A stretch of DNA of 64,000 bases from Streptoverticillium olivoreticuli subsp. olivoreticuli (lineage in GTDB: Bacteria > Actinomycetota > Actinomycetes > Streptomycetales > Streptomycetaceae), in contig NZ_CP031455.1 in NCBI RefSeq assembly GCF_003391135.1, positions 5,192,001 to 5,256,000 on the forward strand. Reading direction: 5' to 3'. The notes under the pieces were generated by a model. The model was given only the letters and a program-made list of their open reading frames with translations, was not told the DNA's origin and did no database searches. Shown here piece after piece: positions 50,429-58,566 of this stretch (position 1 is the stretch's first letter; each line of letters starts with the position of its first letter). The position numbers and the translations under genes were made by a program.

Positions 50429-51868
50429 TTACTTGGCCGGGACGGCTGTCTTCGTCGGGGTCGGGGCCGCGGCGGTCGCAGCCTTCGTCTTGGCGACCCG
50501 GTGGATGCCGAACGCGCTGAGCAGCACGCACAGGAGCAGCGCCGCCACCGCCCAGCCCAGCGCCGTCTGGAGGCCCGACGTGAACGTGTCGGCGTCGGCG
50601 TGGCCGACGATCAGGCCCATGACGGCCACACCGATCAGGCCGCCGAGCTGGCGGGAGGCGTTGAGGACGCCGGAGGCGATGCCGATGTTGCCCGAGTCGA
50701 CCGCGGAGAGCATGGCGTTGGTCATGGCCGGGACGACCAGGCCGATGCCGAAGCCCGCCACCAGGAACTGCGCGATGATCGCGACGTACGAGCCGGAGTT
50801 CACGGCCGGGAGGGTCGCGAGGTAGCCGACCGCCGCCAGGGTGCTGCCGGTCATCAGGACCGTACGGGCGCCGTAGCGCTTGGCGAGCGGGCCGCAGGCC
50901 AGGTTGGCGATCATGATCGTGGCGGTCATCGGGAGGAACGCGAGGCCGGCGACGATCGGGGAGTAGCTCCAGGCCGTCTGGAAGAAGAGGCTGAAGACGA
51001 AGATCAGGCCGTAGAAGGCGAAGTTGACCAGGACGCCGATCAGCGAGGTCGAGGTGAACGCCTTGCGGCCGAAGAGGTGCAGCGGCAGCATCGGGTCGCC
51101 GCTCTTCTTCTCCGCGACCAGGAAGGCGATGGTGGCGACCACGAAGACGGCCAGGCAGGTGACGACGACCGTGGAGCCCCAGCCCTTGCCGTTGGCCTCG
51201 ATGATGGCGGCGGTGAAGGTGCCGAGCGCGAGGACGGCCAGGACCTGGCCGAGGACGTCGAAGGAGCGGCGCGGCGCCTGCGGGTCACGGACGGTGCCGG
51301 GCGCGTTGACCTGGGTCAGCCAGATGCCGACGATCGCGATCGGGACGTTGACGAAGAAGATCGAGCGCCAGCCGAGCTGGTCGATGAGCACACCGCCGAC
51401 CACCGGGCCGAGGGCGAGGGCGAGACCGCCGGCGGCGGCCCACAGGCTCACGGCCTTGGCGCGCTCGGTGGCGTCCGGGAAGGACTTGTTCACGATCGAC
51501 AGCGAGGACGGGACGATCATCGCCGCGCCCAGGCCCTGGATCACCCGGGAGACGATCAGCGCGACCAGAGTGGTGGAGGCGCCGCAGGCGAAGGACGCCA
51601 CGGCGAAGAGCGCGAAGCCCACCTGGTAGATCCGCTTGGGGTCGAAGCGGTCGCCCAGCGCGCCGGTGGACAGCAGGAACGCGGCGAAGGTGAGGGTGTA
51701 GCCGTTGATCACCCACTCCAGCCCGGAGAGGCTGCCGCCGAAGTCCTTGCTCAGCGCGTCGGTCGCGACGTTGACCACGCTGACATCGAGGATGACGACG
51801 ACGAACCCGAGGCAGGCCGCGAGCAGCGACAGCTTCCTTTTCGCAGTACTGGGTTCACTCTGGGACAT
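50429..51868 (-). CDS. MFS exporter (DHA2/EmrB-QacA type)
   Basis: A 479-residue DHA2-family transporter. ILDVSVVNVATDALSKDFGG, LSTGALGDRFDPKRIYQVG (motif A region), SRVIQGLGAAMIVPSSLSIV and LALGPVVGGVLIDQLGW (motif C) are seen, with 14 predicted helices and an Ala/Thr-rich C-terminal tail. It probably exports a small molecule. The ATG at 51868 follows TAGGAATAGG. It is divergent from an ArsR-type gene, with a 9-bp inverted repeat between them. Its position between the two biosynthetic operons makes it a good candidate for product export. Confidence 0.9.
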   Translation of the reverse strand: MSQSEPSTAKRKLSLLAACLGFVVVILDVSVVNVATDALSKDFGGSLSGLEWVINGYTLTFAAFLLSTGALGDRFDPKRIYQVGFALFAVASFACGASTTLVALIVSRVIQGLGAAMIVPSSLSIVNKSFPDATERAKAVSLWAAAGGLALALGPVVGGVLIDQLGWRSIFFVNVPIAIVGIWLTQVNAPGTVRDPQAPRRSFDVLGQVLAVLALGTFTAAIIEANGKGWGSTVVVTCLAVFVVATIAFLVAEKKSGDPMLPLHLFGRKAFTSTSLIGVLVNFAFYGLIFVFSLFFQTAWSYSPIVAGLAFLPMTATIMIANLACGPLAKRYGARTVLMTGSTLAAVGYLATLPAVNSGSYVAIIAQFLVAGFGIGLVVPAMTNAMLSAVDSGNIGIASGVLNASRQLGGLIGVAVMGLIVGHADADTFTSGLQTALGWAVAALLLCVLLSAFGIHRVAKTKAATAAAPTPTKTAVPAK

Positions 51869-51989
51869 GCCTATTCCTAAGGTCGGTGAAGGGCAGGGGG
51901 AACTGCGGGGAAAGTCGGGACCGGGGCGGGCCGGGGGAGTACCCGCCCCGGGGTCGGCGGGAGCCGGGGACGCACGACTCGAATAGACT

Positions 51990-52034
51990 GTTCGACGTGA
52001 GGCGAACACGTAAACTGTACGCAGAACGTCGAAC
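51990..52034. promoter_or_regulatory. Inverted repeat between MFS and ArsR genes
   Basis: gttcgacgt (51990-51998) and acgtcgaac (52026-52034) are perfect inverses, 27 bp apart, in the divergent promoter region. It is a candidate ArsR-family operator. Confidence 0.5.
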
Positions 52035-52064
52035 ACTTTGCAATCGTTCGTCAGAAAGGCCGTC

Positions 52065-52430
52065 ATGAGCAGGGAAAACGTCGCGGCGTCGGCGCCGCAT
52101 CGCACGCCACCGGAGCATGTCCACCCCCGGGACGTGGCCTTGGAGACCGCGCTGGCCGCGCTCTCCGACCCCGTACGGCTCACGCTCGTGCGGGAGTTGG
52201 CCGGAAGCGAGGACTGGGAGCGCACCTGCGGGAGCTTCGACGTGCCCGTCCGCAAGGCCGCGCTGAGCCATCACTTCGCGGTGCTGCGCTCGGCAGGGCT
52301 CATCGAGCAGCGCGACGCGGGCGCCAAGCGGATCAACCGGCTGCGCAAGGCCGAGTTCGAGGAGTGCTTCCCCGGGCTGCTCGACCTCGTCCTGCGGGAC
52401 GCGGCCGTGCGGCCGGGCCGGCCGGAATAG
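52065..52430 (+). CDS. ArsR-family winged-helix regulator
   Basis: A 121-residue ArsR/SmtB-type regulator: LETALAALSDPVRLTLVREL at the start of the domain, VRKAALSHHFAVLRSAGLIEQRDAGAKRINRL (in segments) as recognition helix and wing, ending EECFPGLLDLVL. No Cys-rich metal site is visible, so it may sense an organic ligand. The ATG at 52065 is used. It is divergent from the MFS exporter, which it probably represses. Its last 98 bp overlap the convergent condensation-type gene. Confidence 0.88.
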   Translation: MSRENVAASAPHRTPPEHVHPRDVALETALAALSDPVRLTLVRELAGSEDWERTCGSFDVPVRKAALSHHFAVLRSAGLIEQRDAGAKRINRLRKAEFEECFPGLLDLVLRDAAVRPGRPE

Positions 52431-53724
52431 CGACCGAGCCGTACGGCGGGCGCGGCCCCGGGTCCTCCCCGGGCGCCGTGGCCACCGCCAGGGCGACGCG
52501 CTCCCGCAGCAGCTTCGCCGTGCCGTCCACGACGGCCCGGTCGACGCTCGGCGTGCCGTACGACAGCGCCAGGCCGAAGGCGCCCCGGAAGGTCGACAGG
52601 TGCAGCACCAGGCCGTAGTTGGCGCCGGTGCGGCTGACCACCGTACGGAATCCGGTCACCCGCTCCACGTGCGCCCCCAGCGAGGCGTCGACCGGGCCCA
52701 CATTGGTGATGCAGATGCCCGGGGAGCTGTCCGCGGCCGCCGTGGCCTCCACCGCGGCGCGGATCTCCCGGTGGTCGCGGGCCGCCGGCCGCCAGGCGGC
52801 GTCGGCCGCCCGGAAGCCGTCCCGGTACGCCTGGGCGTGGTCCTTGAAGCTCCCGCCGTCGAGCCGCAGCGGCGCCCGTACGACGCTGATGCAGCAGCCC
52901 AGGTCGGTCAGGTGCTCCGTCTCGGCGTAGCGGCGGCGCAGGGAGACGGCCGTGAAGAACTCGACCTCGTCGCGGCCGGTGGTCAGCGCGAAGGACTCCG
53001 CGAGCGCCGTCGCGAAGAATTGATTGACCGTCAAGCCCCGGCGTCGGCAGTAGAGTTTGACGGCCTCCGACTCAGCCGCCGACAGGTCGACGGGCACGAA
53101 CGCCGCGCCCCGCTCCGGCCACGGCGCGCGCACGGCGAAGGGGATCGGGTCCACGGGCGCGTCCGGCACGGCCTCCGCCTCCGGGACGTCCGTGGCCGGG
53201 ATCCGGTAGGTGAGCTCGTCGCCGTTGCGGGAGAAGGGCTCCGGCTCCCCGCCGGACGGGGTCCCGAAGAGCTCCTCCAGCAGCACCCGCAGCGTGCCGC
53301 CGGTGGAGTGGCCGTCGGATATGGCGTGGTTGCGGGTGAAGTAGAGGTGCGTGACCCCCGCCTCCTCGTCGGCGGCCGCCCGCAGCCGCCACAGGGCGCC
53401 GCCCGTCGGCAGGACGTCGTTGAGCTCCTCGCCCTGGAGGTCCTCGGGCGGGCGCCCGGCGGGCAGCGGGCCCCGGCGCAGCTGCTCCGGCTCCGGCCCG
53501 GGGCCCTCGCGGAACCACAGCGAGCCGTCCCGTTCCTCGATGCGCGCCCGCAGCAGCGGCAGCCGTCGCGCCCAGCGCTCCACGGCGTCGCGCAGCTCCG
53601 CGTCGCCGAGCAGGGCGTCGACGCTCACCCAGGTGGTGACCTGGGTGTTTCCCTTGAGCAGGCCGTGGGTGTAGGCGAAGGACGCCTCGACGTCGCTGAG
53701 CTTCCGGATCAGCTCCACGGTCAC
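52333..53724 (-). CDS. Condensation-domain-like acyltransferase
   Basis: A 463-residue stand-alone protein of the CoA-dependent acyltransferase superfamily (NRPS condensation, PapA and WS/DGAT relatives). The active-site HxxxDG motif is seen in YFTRNHAISDGHSTGGTL, with the DFGWG-like region replaced by SYGTPSVDRAVVDG near the C-terminus. It would join an acyl thioester to an alcohol or amine. The GTG at 53724 overlaps the FAH stop (GTGA). The C-terminal about 33 residues (Arg/Pro/Ala-rich) overlap the ArsR gene on the other strand, so the last part may be poorly conserved. It is the last gene of the operon. Confidence 0.82.
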   Translation of the reverse strand: MTVELIRKLSDVEASFAYTHGLLKGNTQVTTWVSVDALLGDAELRDAVERWARRLPLLRARIEERDGSLWFREGPGPEPEQLRRGPLPAGRPPEDLQGEELNDVLPTGGALWRLRAAADEEAGVTHLYFTRNHAISDGHSTGGTLRVLLEELFGTPSGGEPEPFSRNGDELTYRIPATDVPEAEAVPDAPVDPIPFAVRAPWPERGAAFVPVDLSAAESEAVKLYCRRRGLTVNQFFATALAESFALTTGRDEVEFFTAVSLRRRYAETEHLTDLGCCISVVRAPLRLDGGSFKDHAQAYRDGFRAADAAWRPAARDHREIRAAVEATAAADSSPGICITNVGPVDASLGAHVERVTGFRTVVSRTGANYGLVLHLSTFRGAFGLALSYGTPSVDRAVVDGTAKLLRERVALAVATAPGEDPGPRPPYGSVAIPAGPAARPRPAGRGRAARGSTPRTRPCAAG

Positions 53725-54623
53725 TCCACCGGCCTTTCGGAGCCGTCCCAGGCGATCACGTTCGTCAGGGTCACGCCGTGGCTCGCCACGTCGATGGTGA
53801 GCCGGTCGCCGTCCCCGATGCGGAAGCCCGCGTGGAAGCTGCTGCGGTCCGCGCCGATGAAGACGTAGTGGACGCGGCCGGGGTGGTGCAGCGGGGGGTA
53901 GGAGAAGAGGTGCTCCATCATGCCGTCGAGGCGGTAGGCGAGGGCGTCGGTGCCGGTGGTGAAGCCGCCCTCCCACGCGGTCACGCCGTCCCGCTCGACG
54001 GAGACCTTGCCGGTCACCGAGCGCGGCGGCTCACCGGAGAAGAACCAGGGGGAGACGGCCGCGTCGCACAGCTTGGCGTACGAGAGGTGGCCGTTGTCGC
54101 GCTTGAACCGCCCGATGTCGGTGAGGTCGTTGCCGAAGGTGTAGCCGACGTAGCGGGGCCTGCCCTCCTCGTCGTCGATGTAGATCAGGACGACCTCTGC
54201 CTCCTCGCACACGGCGACGGCCGCGGCGGGCACGGTCAGCGGGTCGCCCGCGACCTTGAGGGAGGTGCCGAGGCCCTTGAAGAACCAGTTGGGCTGCGGG
54301 CGCTCCCCGCCGTCCTCCGGCTCGTCGGCCACCTTGACGTTGTGGGTCTGCATAAACCCGCTGACCAGGGCGTTCCCCAGCTCGGTGGGCAGCAGCGGCG
54401 GCAGGTGGCGTACCTCGTGGCGGCGGTCGGCCGGCACGGTGACGGCCGGGCCGCCCGCGGTGACGGCGGCGGCGAACGCGGCGGGGTCGTAACCGGCGGC
54501 CGCCAGCTGGGCGCCGAGGTCGTCACCCGCCGTCCGGTAGAGGTGCAGCGGTGCTCCGTCGGCGGGCTCGTCGAAGCCGATGAGCCGCTCGCCCTGGTAC
54601 GTGCATGCGAAGAACTGTGTCAC
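53721..54623 (-). CDS. Fumarylacetoacetate hydrolase-fold protein
   Basis: A 300-residue protein of the FAH superfamily. The C-terminal core contains NWFFKGLGTSLKVAGDPL, CEEAEVVLIYIDDE and YTFGNDLTDIGRFKRDNG, which supply the usual Glu/Glu/Asp metal ligands, then PWFFSGEPPRSVTGKVSVER and HYVFIGADRSSFHAG. Family members hydrolyse, decarboxylate, hydrate or isomerise beta-diketo or 2-oxo acids; this one is closer to AraD1/2-keto-pentonate-type branches. The GTG at 54623 follows GGAGGGCG. It lies 126 bp after the ThDP gene in the six-gene operon. Confidence 0.84.
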   Translation of the reverse strand: MTQFFACTYQGERLIGFDEPADGAPLHLYRTAGDDLGAQLAAAGYDPAAFAAAVTAGGPAVTVPADRRHEVRHLPPLLPTELGNALVSGFMQTHNVKVADEPEDGGERPQPNWFFKGLGTSLKVAGDPLTVPAAAVAVCEEAEVVLIYIDDEEGRPRYVGYTFGNDLTDIGRFKRDNGHLSYAKLCDAAVSPWFFSGEPPRSVTGKVSVERDGVTAWEGGFTTGTDALAYRLDGMMEHLFSYPPLHHPGRVHYVFIGADRSSFHAGFRIGDGDRLTIDVASHGVTLTNVIAWDGSERPVE

Positions 54624-54749
54624 GGCGGAACGCCCTCCATGGACGTCGGTGAACTCCCGGGGGAGCCGGTGGGGTTGGGGAGGAAGGGGCCGGTGCGGGT
54701 GGTGTCCGGTGGCGGGGGAGGCCCGCCCGCCCCGGGGTCGCGCCGCCGG

Positions 54750-56498
54750 TCATTCCATGAGGATTTCCACGAGCGCCGGCTTGCCGTTGGCCTTGATGAA
54801 CTCGACCGCCTCGCGGATGGCCGGCGCGACGTCGGCGATGGACTCGACCCGCGGCAGCGCGTGGATGTTGTACGACTGCGCGAGGGTCACGAAGTCCACC
54901 GGGTTGTCGTAGAAGCTCGTGGCGATGTGCGCGCGGTCGATGTCGCGGTCGCGGTTGCCCGCGATCCGCGCGGCGTGCTGCGTCGAGTTCAGGTAGAGGC
55001 GGTTGTTCATGACGATCGTCAGCAGCGGGACCTCGTAGGCGGACAGCGTCCACAGGGCGCTGGGGGTGTAGAGGAAGTCGCCGTCGGACTGGAGGTCGAT
55101 GACGATCTGCCCGTCGTCCTTGTGGGCGAGGGCGGCGCCGACCGACGCGCCGAGACCGTAGCCGAGCCCGCCGCCGCCGTTGAGGCCGAGGTAGCTCTGC
55201 GGCCGCTCCAGGGGCCACAGCTTCTTGACCCAGCCGTCGATGGTGAGGCTGCCGGTGTTGGCCAGCACCCAGGTCTCGTCGCGGACGGCGCGGTGGATCT
55301 CGTCCACGGCGGCCGCCACATTGATGATCTCGTTGCCCTTGGCCTCCGCGGCCTGCTCGGCCCACTCGGCGCGGGCGCGGAGGTGGGCGGCGGAGATCTT
55401 CTTGACGCGCGCATCGCGCCGGGCGGTGAACTCCGGGGTGGCGAAGGAGGCGTCTTCGGCCCGCTCGCGCAGCGCGGTGACGCTGCCGAGGGCGTCGGCG
55501 GCCACGGCCTGGTCGACGGGGACGAACTGCTGGTAGTCCGCCGCCCACTTGCTCGTCAGCAGGTCGTTGGCGCCGATGGTGACGACGTGGGCGCCGTTCG
55601 CGGGCTTCCCGTGGTCGTCGAGCTCCAGGAACGAACCGAGCGCGCCCGCGAGGTCCTGCACCTCCAGGGCGAGCACCAGGTCCGCGTCCTCCAGCAGGCC
55701 CGCGGTCGCACCGGAGAGGTTGAGCTCGTGGGTGCTGGGGAAGTTCATCCGGTTGCCGCGGTCGACCACGGCCAGCCCCAGGCGCTCCGCGAGGGCGGTC
55801 AGCGGGGCGACGGTGCGCGGGTCCTGGCCGGAGAAGTCCGTGATCAGCACGGGCAGTTCGCTGTCCCGCAGCCGCGTCGCGAGGCTGTCCGCGGACAGCG
55901 CGTCCAGCGGCGGCAGCTCGGTGGCCAGCGCGGCCGTCTTCGGCAGCAGCCGTACGTCGTCCTGGAGCGGCTGCTCCTGGATGTCGAAGTCCAGGGCCAC
56001 GAAGACGGGCGCCTTCATCGGCGTGTTCATCAGCTTGAACCCGCGGTAGAGGGACTCCACGGTGGCGCGCTGGCTGGTCGGCTGGTCGCACCACTTCACA
56101 TAGTCCTTGACCACGGACTCGATGTTCTGCGAGGTGTGGATCCAGTCGATCCACGGCCGCCGCTTCCCCGCGTCCAGCGGGCCGTTGCCGCCGAGCACGA
56201 ACAGCGGCACCCGGTCGCACCAGGCGTTGAAGACGGCCATCGAGGCGTGCAGCAGGCCGACGTTGGCGTGCACGAAGACGCCCATGTGCCGGTTGCTCGC
56301 CTTGTGGTAGCCGTGGGCGATTGCGACGGCGATCTCCTCGTGGCAGGCCATGACGATCTCCGGGGCGATCTCCGCGTTGTCCTCGTGGACGAGCGAGTCG
56401 TGGACGCCGCGGAAGGACGCTCCGGGGTTGAAGGTCACGTAGTCGATGTCCTGCTGGCGCAGGAACTCGACGATCACGTCGGAGAAGTACTTGGTCAT
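54750..56498 (-). CDS. Thiamine-diphosphate-dependent enzyme (acetolactate synthase/decarboxylase type)
   Basis: A 582-residue ThDP enzyme. The N-terminal PYR domain has DYVTFNPGASFRGVHDSL and the catalytic Glu in VMACHEEIAVAIAHGY; the C-terminal PP domain has the GDG...NN motif in DLQSDGDFLYTPSALWTLSA and LLTIVMNNRLYLNST. It would make an acyl anion from a 2-oxo acid for decarboxylation, carboligation or Stetter-type addition. The start overlaps the enolase stop by 4 bp (ATGA). Its relatives in Streptomyces secondary metabolism are mostly uncharacterised. Confidence 0.9.
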   Translation of the reverse strand: MTKYFSDVIVEFLRQQDIDYVTFNPGASFRGVHDSLVHEDNAEIAPEIVMACHEEIAVAIAHGYHKASNRHMGVFVHANVGLLHASMAVFNAWCDRVPLFVLGGNGPLDAGKRRPWIDWIHTSQNIESVVKDYVKWCDQPTSQRATVESLYRGFKLMNTPMKAPVFVALDFDIQEQPLQDDVRLLPKTAALATELPPLDALSADSLATRLRDSELPVLITDFSGQDPRTVAPLTALAERLGLAVVDRGNRMNFPSTHELNLSGATAGLLEDADLVLALEVQDLAGALGSFLELDDHGKPANGAHVVTIGANDLLTSKWAADYQQFVPVDQAVAADALGSVTALRERAEDASFATPEFTARRDARVKKISAAHLRARAEWAEQAAEAKGNEIINVAAAVDEIHRAVRDETWVLANTGSLTIDGWVKKLWPLERPQSYLGLNGGGGLGYGLGASVGAALAHKDDGQIVIDLQSDGDFLYTPSALWTLSAYEVPLLTIVMNNRLYLNSTQHAARIAGNRDRDIDRAHIATSFYDNPVDFVTLAQSYNIHALPRVESIADVAPAIREAVEFIKANGKPALVEILME

Positions 56499-57679
56499 GC
56501 CTCGGCCTTCGCTGCTGCCACGAGGGGCTGCCATTGGTCGGTGTCCCCGGCGGCCCTGAGCACTGCCCAGTCGCCGGCGCTGTCGTCGAGGGCCATCCCG
56601 AACCCGGCGCCGTCGGCGGGCGAGATGGTGTTGGAGCCGCGGTCCACGGCCGGCGGCGGGGTGACGATCATCCGCTCGAAGAAGCGGTCCGACTGGCCCG
56701 CCTCGACGGTGATCGCGTCCCGGTGCCGGAAGGCGAGCTGCCGCCCGGCGGCGATCAGCGGCCCGGTCTCCGCGACCTGGACCCCGACCTGGAAGCCGAT
56801 GCCGTGCTGCCGCGCGAAGTCGATGATCTCCGCCGAGCGGAGCAGCCCGCCGCATTTGGCGACACGGACGTTGAACGCGTCGGCGGCGCCGGTCCGCACC
56901 GCCGTGCGGGCGTCGTCGAGCGAGCACAGCGACTCGTCCAGCATGATCGCCACCCCGGTGGCGAGCCGCAGTTCGCGCAGCTCGGTCCAGGCGCCCTTGC
57001 GCAGCGGCTCCTCGATCAGGTTCACGCCGCACCCGGCGAGCAGCTCGATGTGGTGGAGCGCGTCGTCGTAGGACCAGCTCATGTTGGCGTCGACCATGAC
57101 GGGGACGCCGGGGCCCAGCGCCTCGCGGACCGCGGTGACGGTCCGGGCGTCGCGCTCGATGTCGTCGGACGCCTTGACCTTCACGAAGTGGAACGGGCCG
57201 CGGGTCGCCAGGAACTCCTCCACCCCGATGCCCAGGTCGATGACCTGGGACACCGGCAGCGGGCCCCCGGCGCTCCGGCCGGGCCCGGCGGGGCGGATCA
57301 GCTCGCCCACGCCGAGCCCGAGCCGGTGGCCCAGGAGGTCGAGCACCGCGGTCTCCAGCAGGCAGATCAGGTTGTTCCCGCCGGAGATGCCGAAGGTCCG
57401 CTCGAAGCCGTCCCGGCGCAGCAGCGCGGCGAGTTCGGCGCTGTCGGCGGTCCGCAGCCGCTCCAGCAGGCGCCGCATCGGCACCCTCCGGAGCTCCCTG
57501 CGCACGCCGTCGGTGGTCTCACCGGTGACGTACGGGCGCGGGGCGCACTCGCCGAGCCCGGCCACGCCGTCGACGGTCAGCTTCAGGACGAGGCCGTCGG
57601 ACCGGCGGCGGCGCGCCGCGGGGTGGTCGAAGCCCACCCGCATCGGCAGCGCCACGTGGTACAGCCGAGCCTCATCCAT
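56495..57679 (-). CDS. Enolase-superfamily enzyme (MR/MLE, o-succinylbenzoate-synthase-like)
   Basis: A 394-residue muconate-cycloisomerase-type enzyme. After a capping N-terminal domain, the barrel shows the KxK pair in FHFVKVKASDD, metal ligands Asp (VMVDANMSWSYDD), Glu (NLIEEPLRKG) and Asp (AIMLDESLCSLDD), and the opposite Lys in FNVRVAKCGG. It would abstract a proton next to a carboxylate, giving dehydration, cycloisomerisation or racemisation. It overlaps the hydrolase by 8 bp and the ThDP gene by 4 bp. The substrate cannot be read from sequence. Confidence 0.9.
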   Translation of the reverse strand: MDEARLYHVALPMRVGFDHPAARRRRSDGLVLKLTVDGVAGLGECAPRPYVTGETTDGVRRELRRVPMRRLLERLRTADSAELAALLRRDGFERTFGISGGNNLICLLETAVLDLLGHRLGLGVGELIRPAGPGRSAGGPLPVSQVIDLGIGVEEFLATRGPFHFVKVKASDDIERDARTVTAVREALGPGVPVMVDANMSWSYDDALHHIELLAGCGVNLIEEPLRKGAWTELRELRLATGVAIMLDESLCSLDDARTAVRTGAADAFNVRVAKCGGLLRSAEIIDFARQHGIGFQVGVQVAETGPLIAAGRQLAFRHRDAITVEAGQSDRFFERMIVTPPPAVDRGSNTISPADGAGFGMALDDSAGDWAVLRAAGDTDQWQPLVAAAKAEA

Positions 57680-58550
57680 GGTGGTCCAGGCCCGGTATGA
57701 GGGTGTAGGTGGAGGACCAGTTGACGAGGCTGGTGCGGACGTCGGTGTAGTAGAGGTAGTGCTGGTTGGTGGGGAACTTGATGATGCCGCCGCGCCCCCG
57801 CGTCATCTCGATGAACGTCTTGTGGGCGTCGTCGAGGTCGACGATCGGGTCGGTGAGCCCGGAGACGTAGCCCATCGGCACCGGCGGGAGCTCGCGCTCC
57901 GGCTCCATGTAGAGCTTCTCCAGGCCGAGGAGCGTGGCGCGGGAGCGCTTGGTGAGCTGCCGGACGGCGAGGTCGTCGTTGTCGATGTAGTGCTGGTACT
58001 TCACGCTGTCGGTGAAGTCCGTGGACTTCAGCGCGGCGTCCCACAGCTGCGTGCCCGTCTCCTTCGCCAGCGCCTCCCGCTGCTCCTCGGAGAGGGTGGC
58101 GTGCAGCTTGCCGAGCCAGGTCGAGCAGAAGACGGCGGAGTCGTAGGGGATGTCGAAGTCCCGATGCTGCATCAGCGCGGCGAGGAACGAGCCGCCCAGG
58201 CAGTGCCCGAAGAGCTGGAGGGGCACCTCGTCGCCGATGATGCCGCGCACGGCGGCGAGGGCGGCGGCGTAGTCGCCGAGTACGGTGTCGACGTCCGGGA
58301 TGTCGTTGCGCTCGCCGTCGCTGATGCCGCTGCCGCGGCGGTCGAGGACGAAGAGCGCGATGTCGTTGTTCGCGTACTGCGGGCCGACTTCCCACAGCCA
58401 GCCCGCATGGCTCTGCAGGCCGTGGAAATAGAAGATCGCGCCCTTGAGGTTCTTGGGGCGCCACAAGTGCAGCGCGAGGTCGGCGCCGTCGCGGCGCACG
58501 TGGACGATCTCCTTGCGGGTGTTCTGCGGGGGGCGCTTCAGCTCCAGCAT
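57672..58550 (-). CDS. Alpha/beta hydrolase with Cys nucleophile
   Basis: A 292-residue alpha/beta-hydrolase-fold protein of the monoglyceride-lipase/Hydrolase_4 type: GAIFYFHGLQSHAGWLWEVG (oxyanion region), FVLDRRGSGISDGERND, the nucleophile elbow FGHCLGGSF with Cys117 instead of Ser, Asp234 in VSGLTDPIVD and His264 in TNQHYLYY. A Cys nucleophile favours acyl transfer or ring formation over hydrolysis in some thioesterases; the effect here is untested. The ATG at 58550 follows AGAGGCAC. It is second in the operon, 16 bp after the GH3-like gene. Confidence 0.87.
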   Translation of the reverse strand: MLELKRPPQNTRKEIVHVRRDGADLALHLWRPKNLKGAIFYFHGLQSHAGWLWEVGPQYANNDIALFVLDRRGSGISDGERNDIPDVDTVLGDYAAALAAVRGIIGDEVPLQLFGHCLGGSFLAALMQHRDFDIPYDSAVFCSTWLGKLHATLSEEQREALAKETGTQLWDAALKSTDFTDSVKYQHYIDNDDLAVRQLTKRSRATLLGLEKLYMEPERELPPVPMGYVSGLTDPIVDLDDAHKTFIEMTRGRGGIIKFPTNQHYLYYTDVRTSLVNWSSTYTLIPGLDHHG

Positions 58551-58566
58551 GTGTGCCTCTTCCAGG

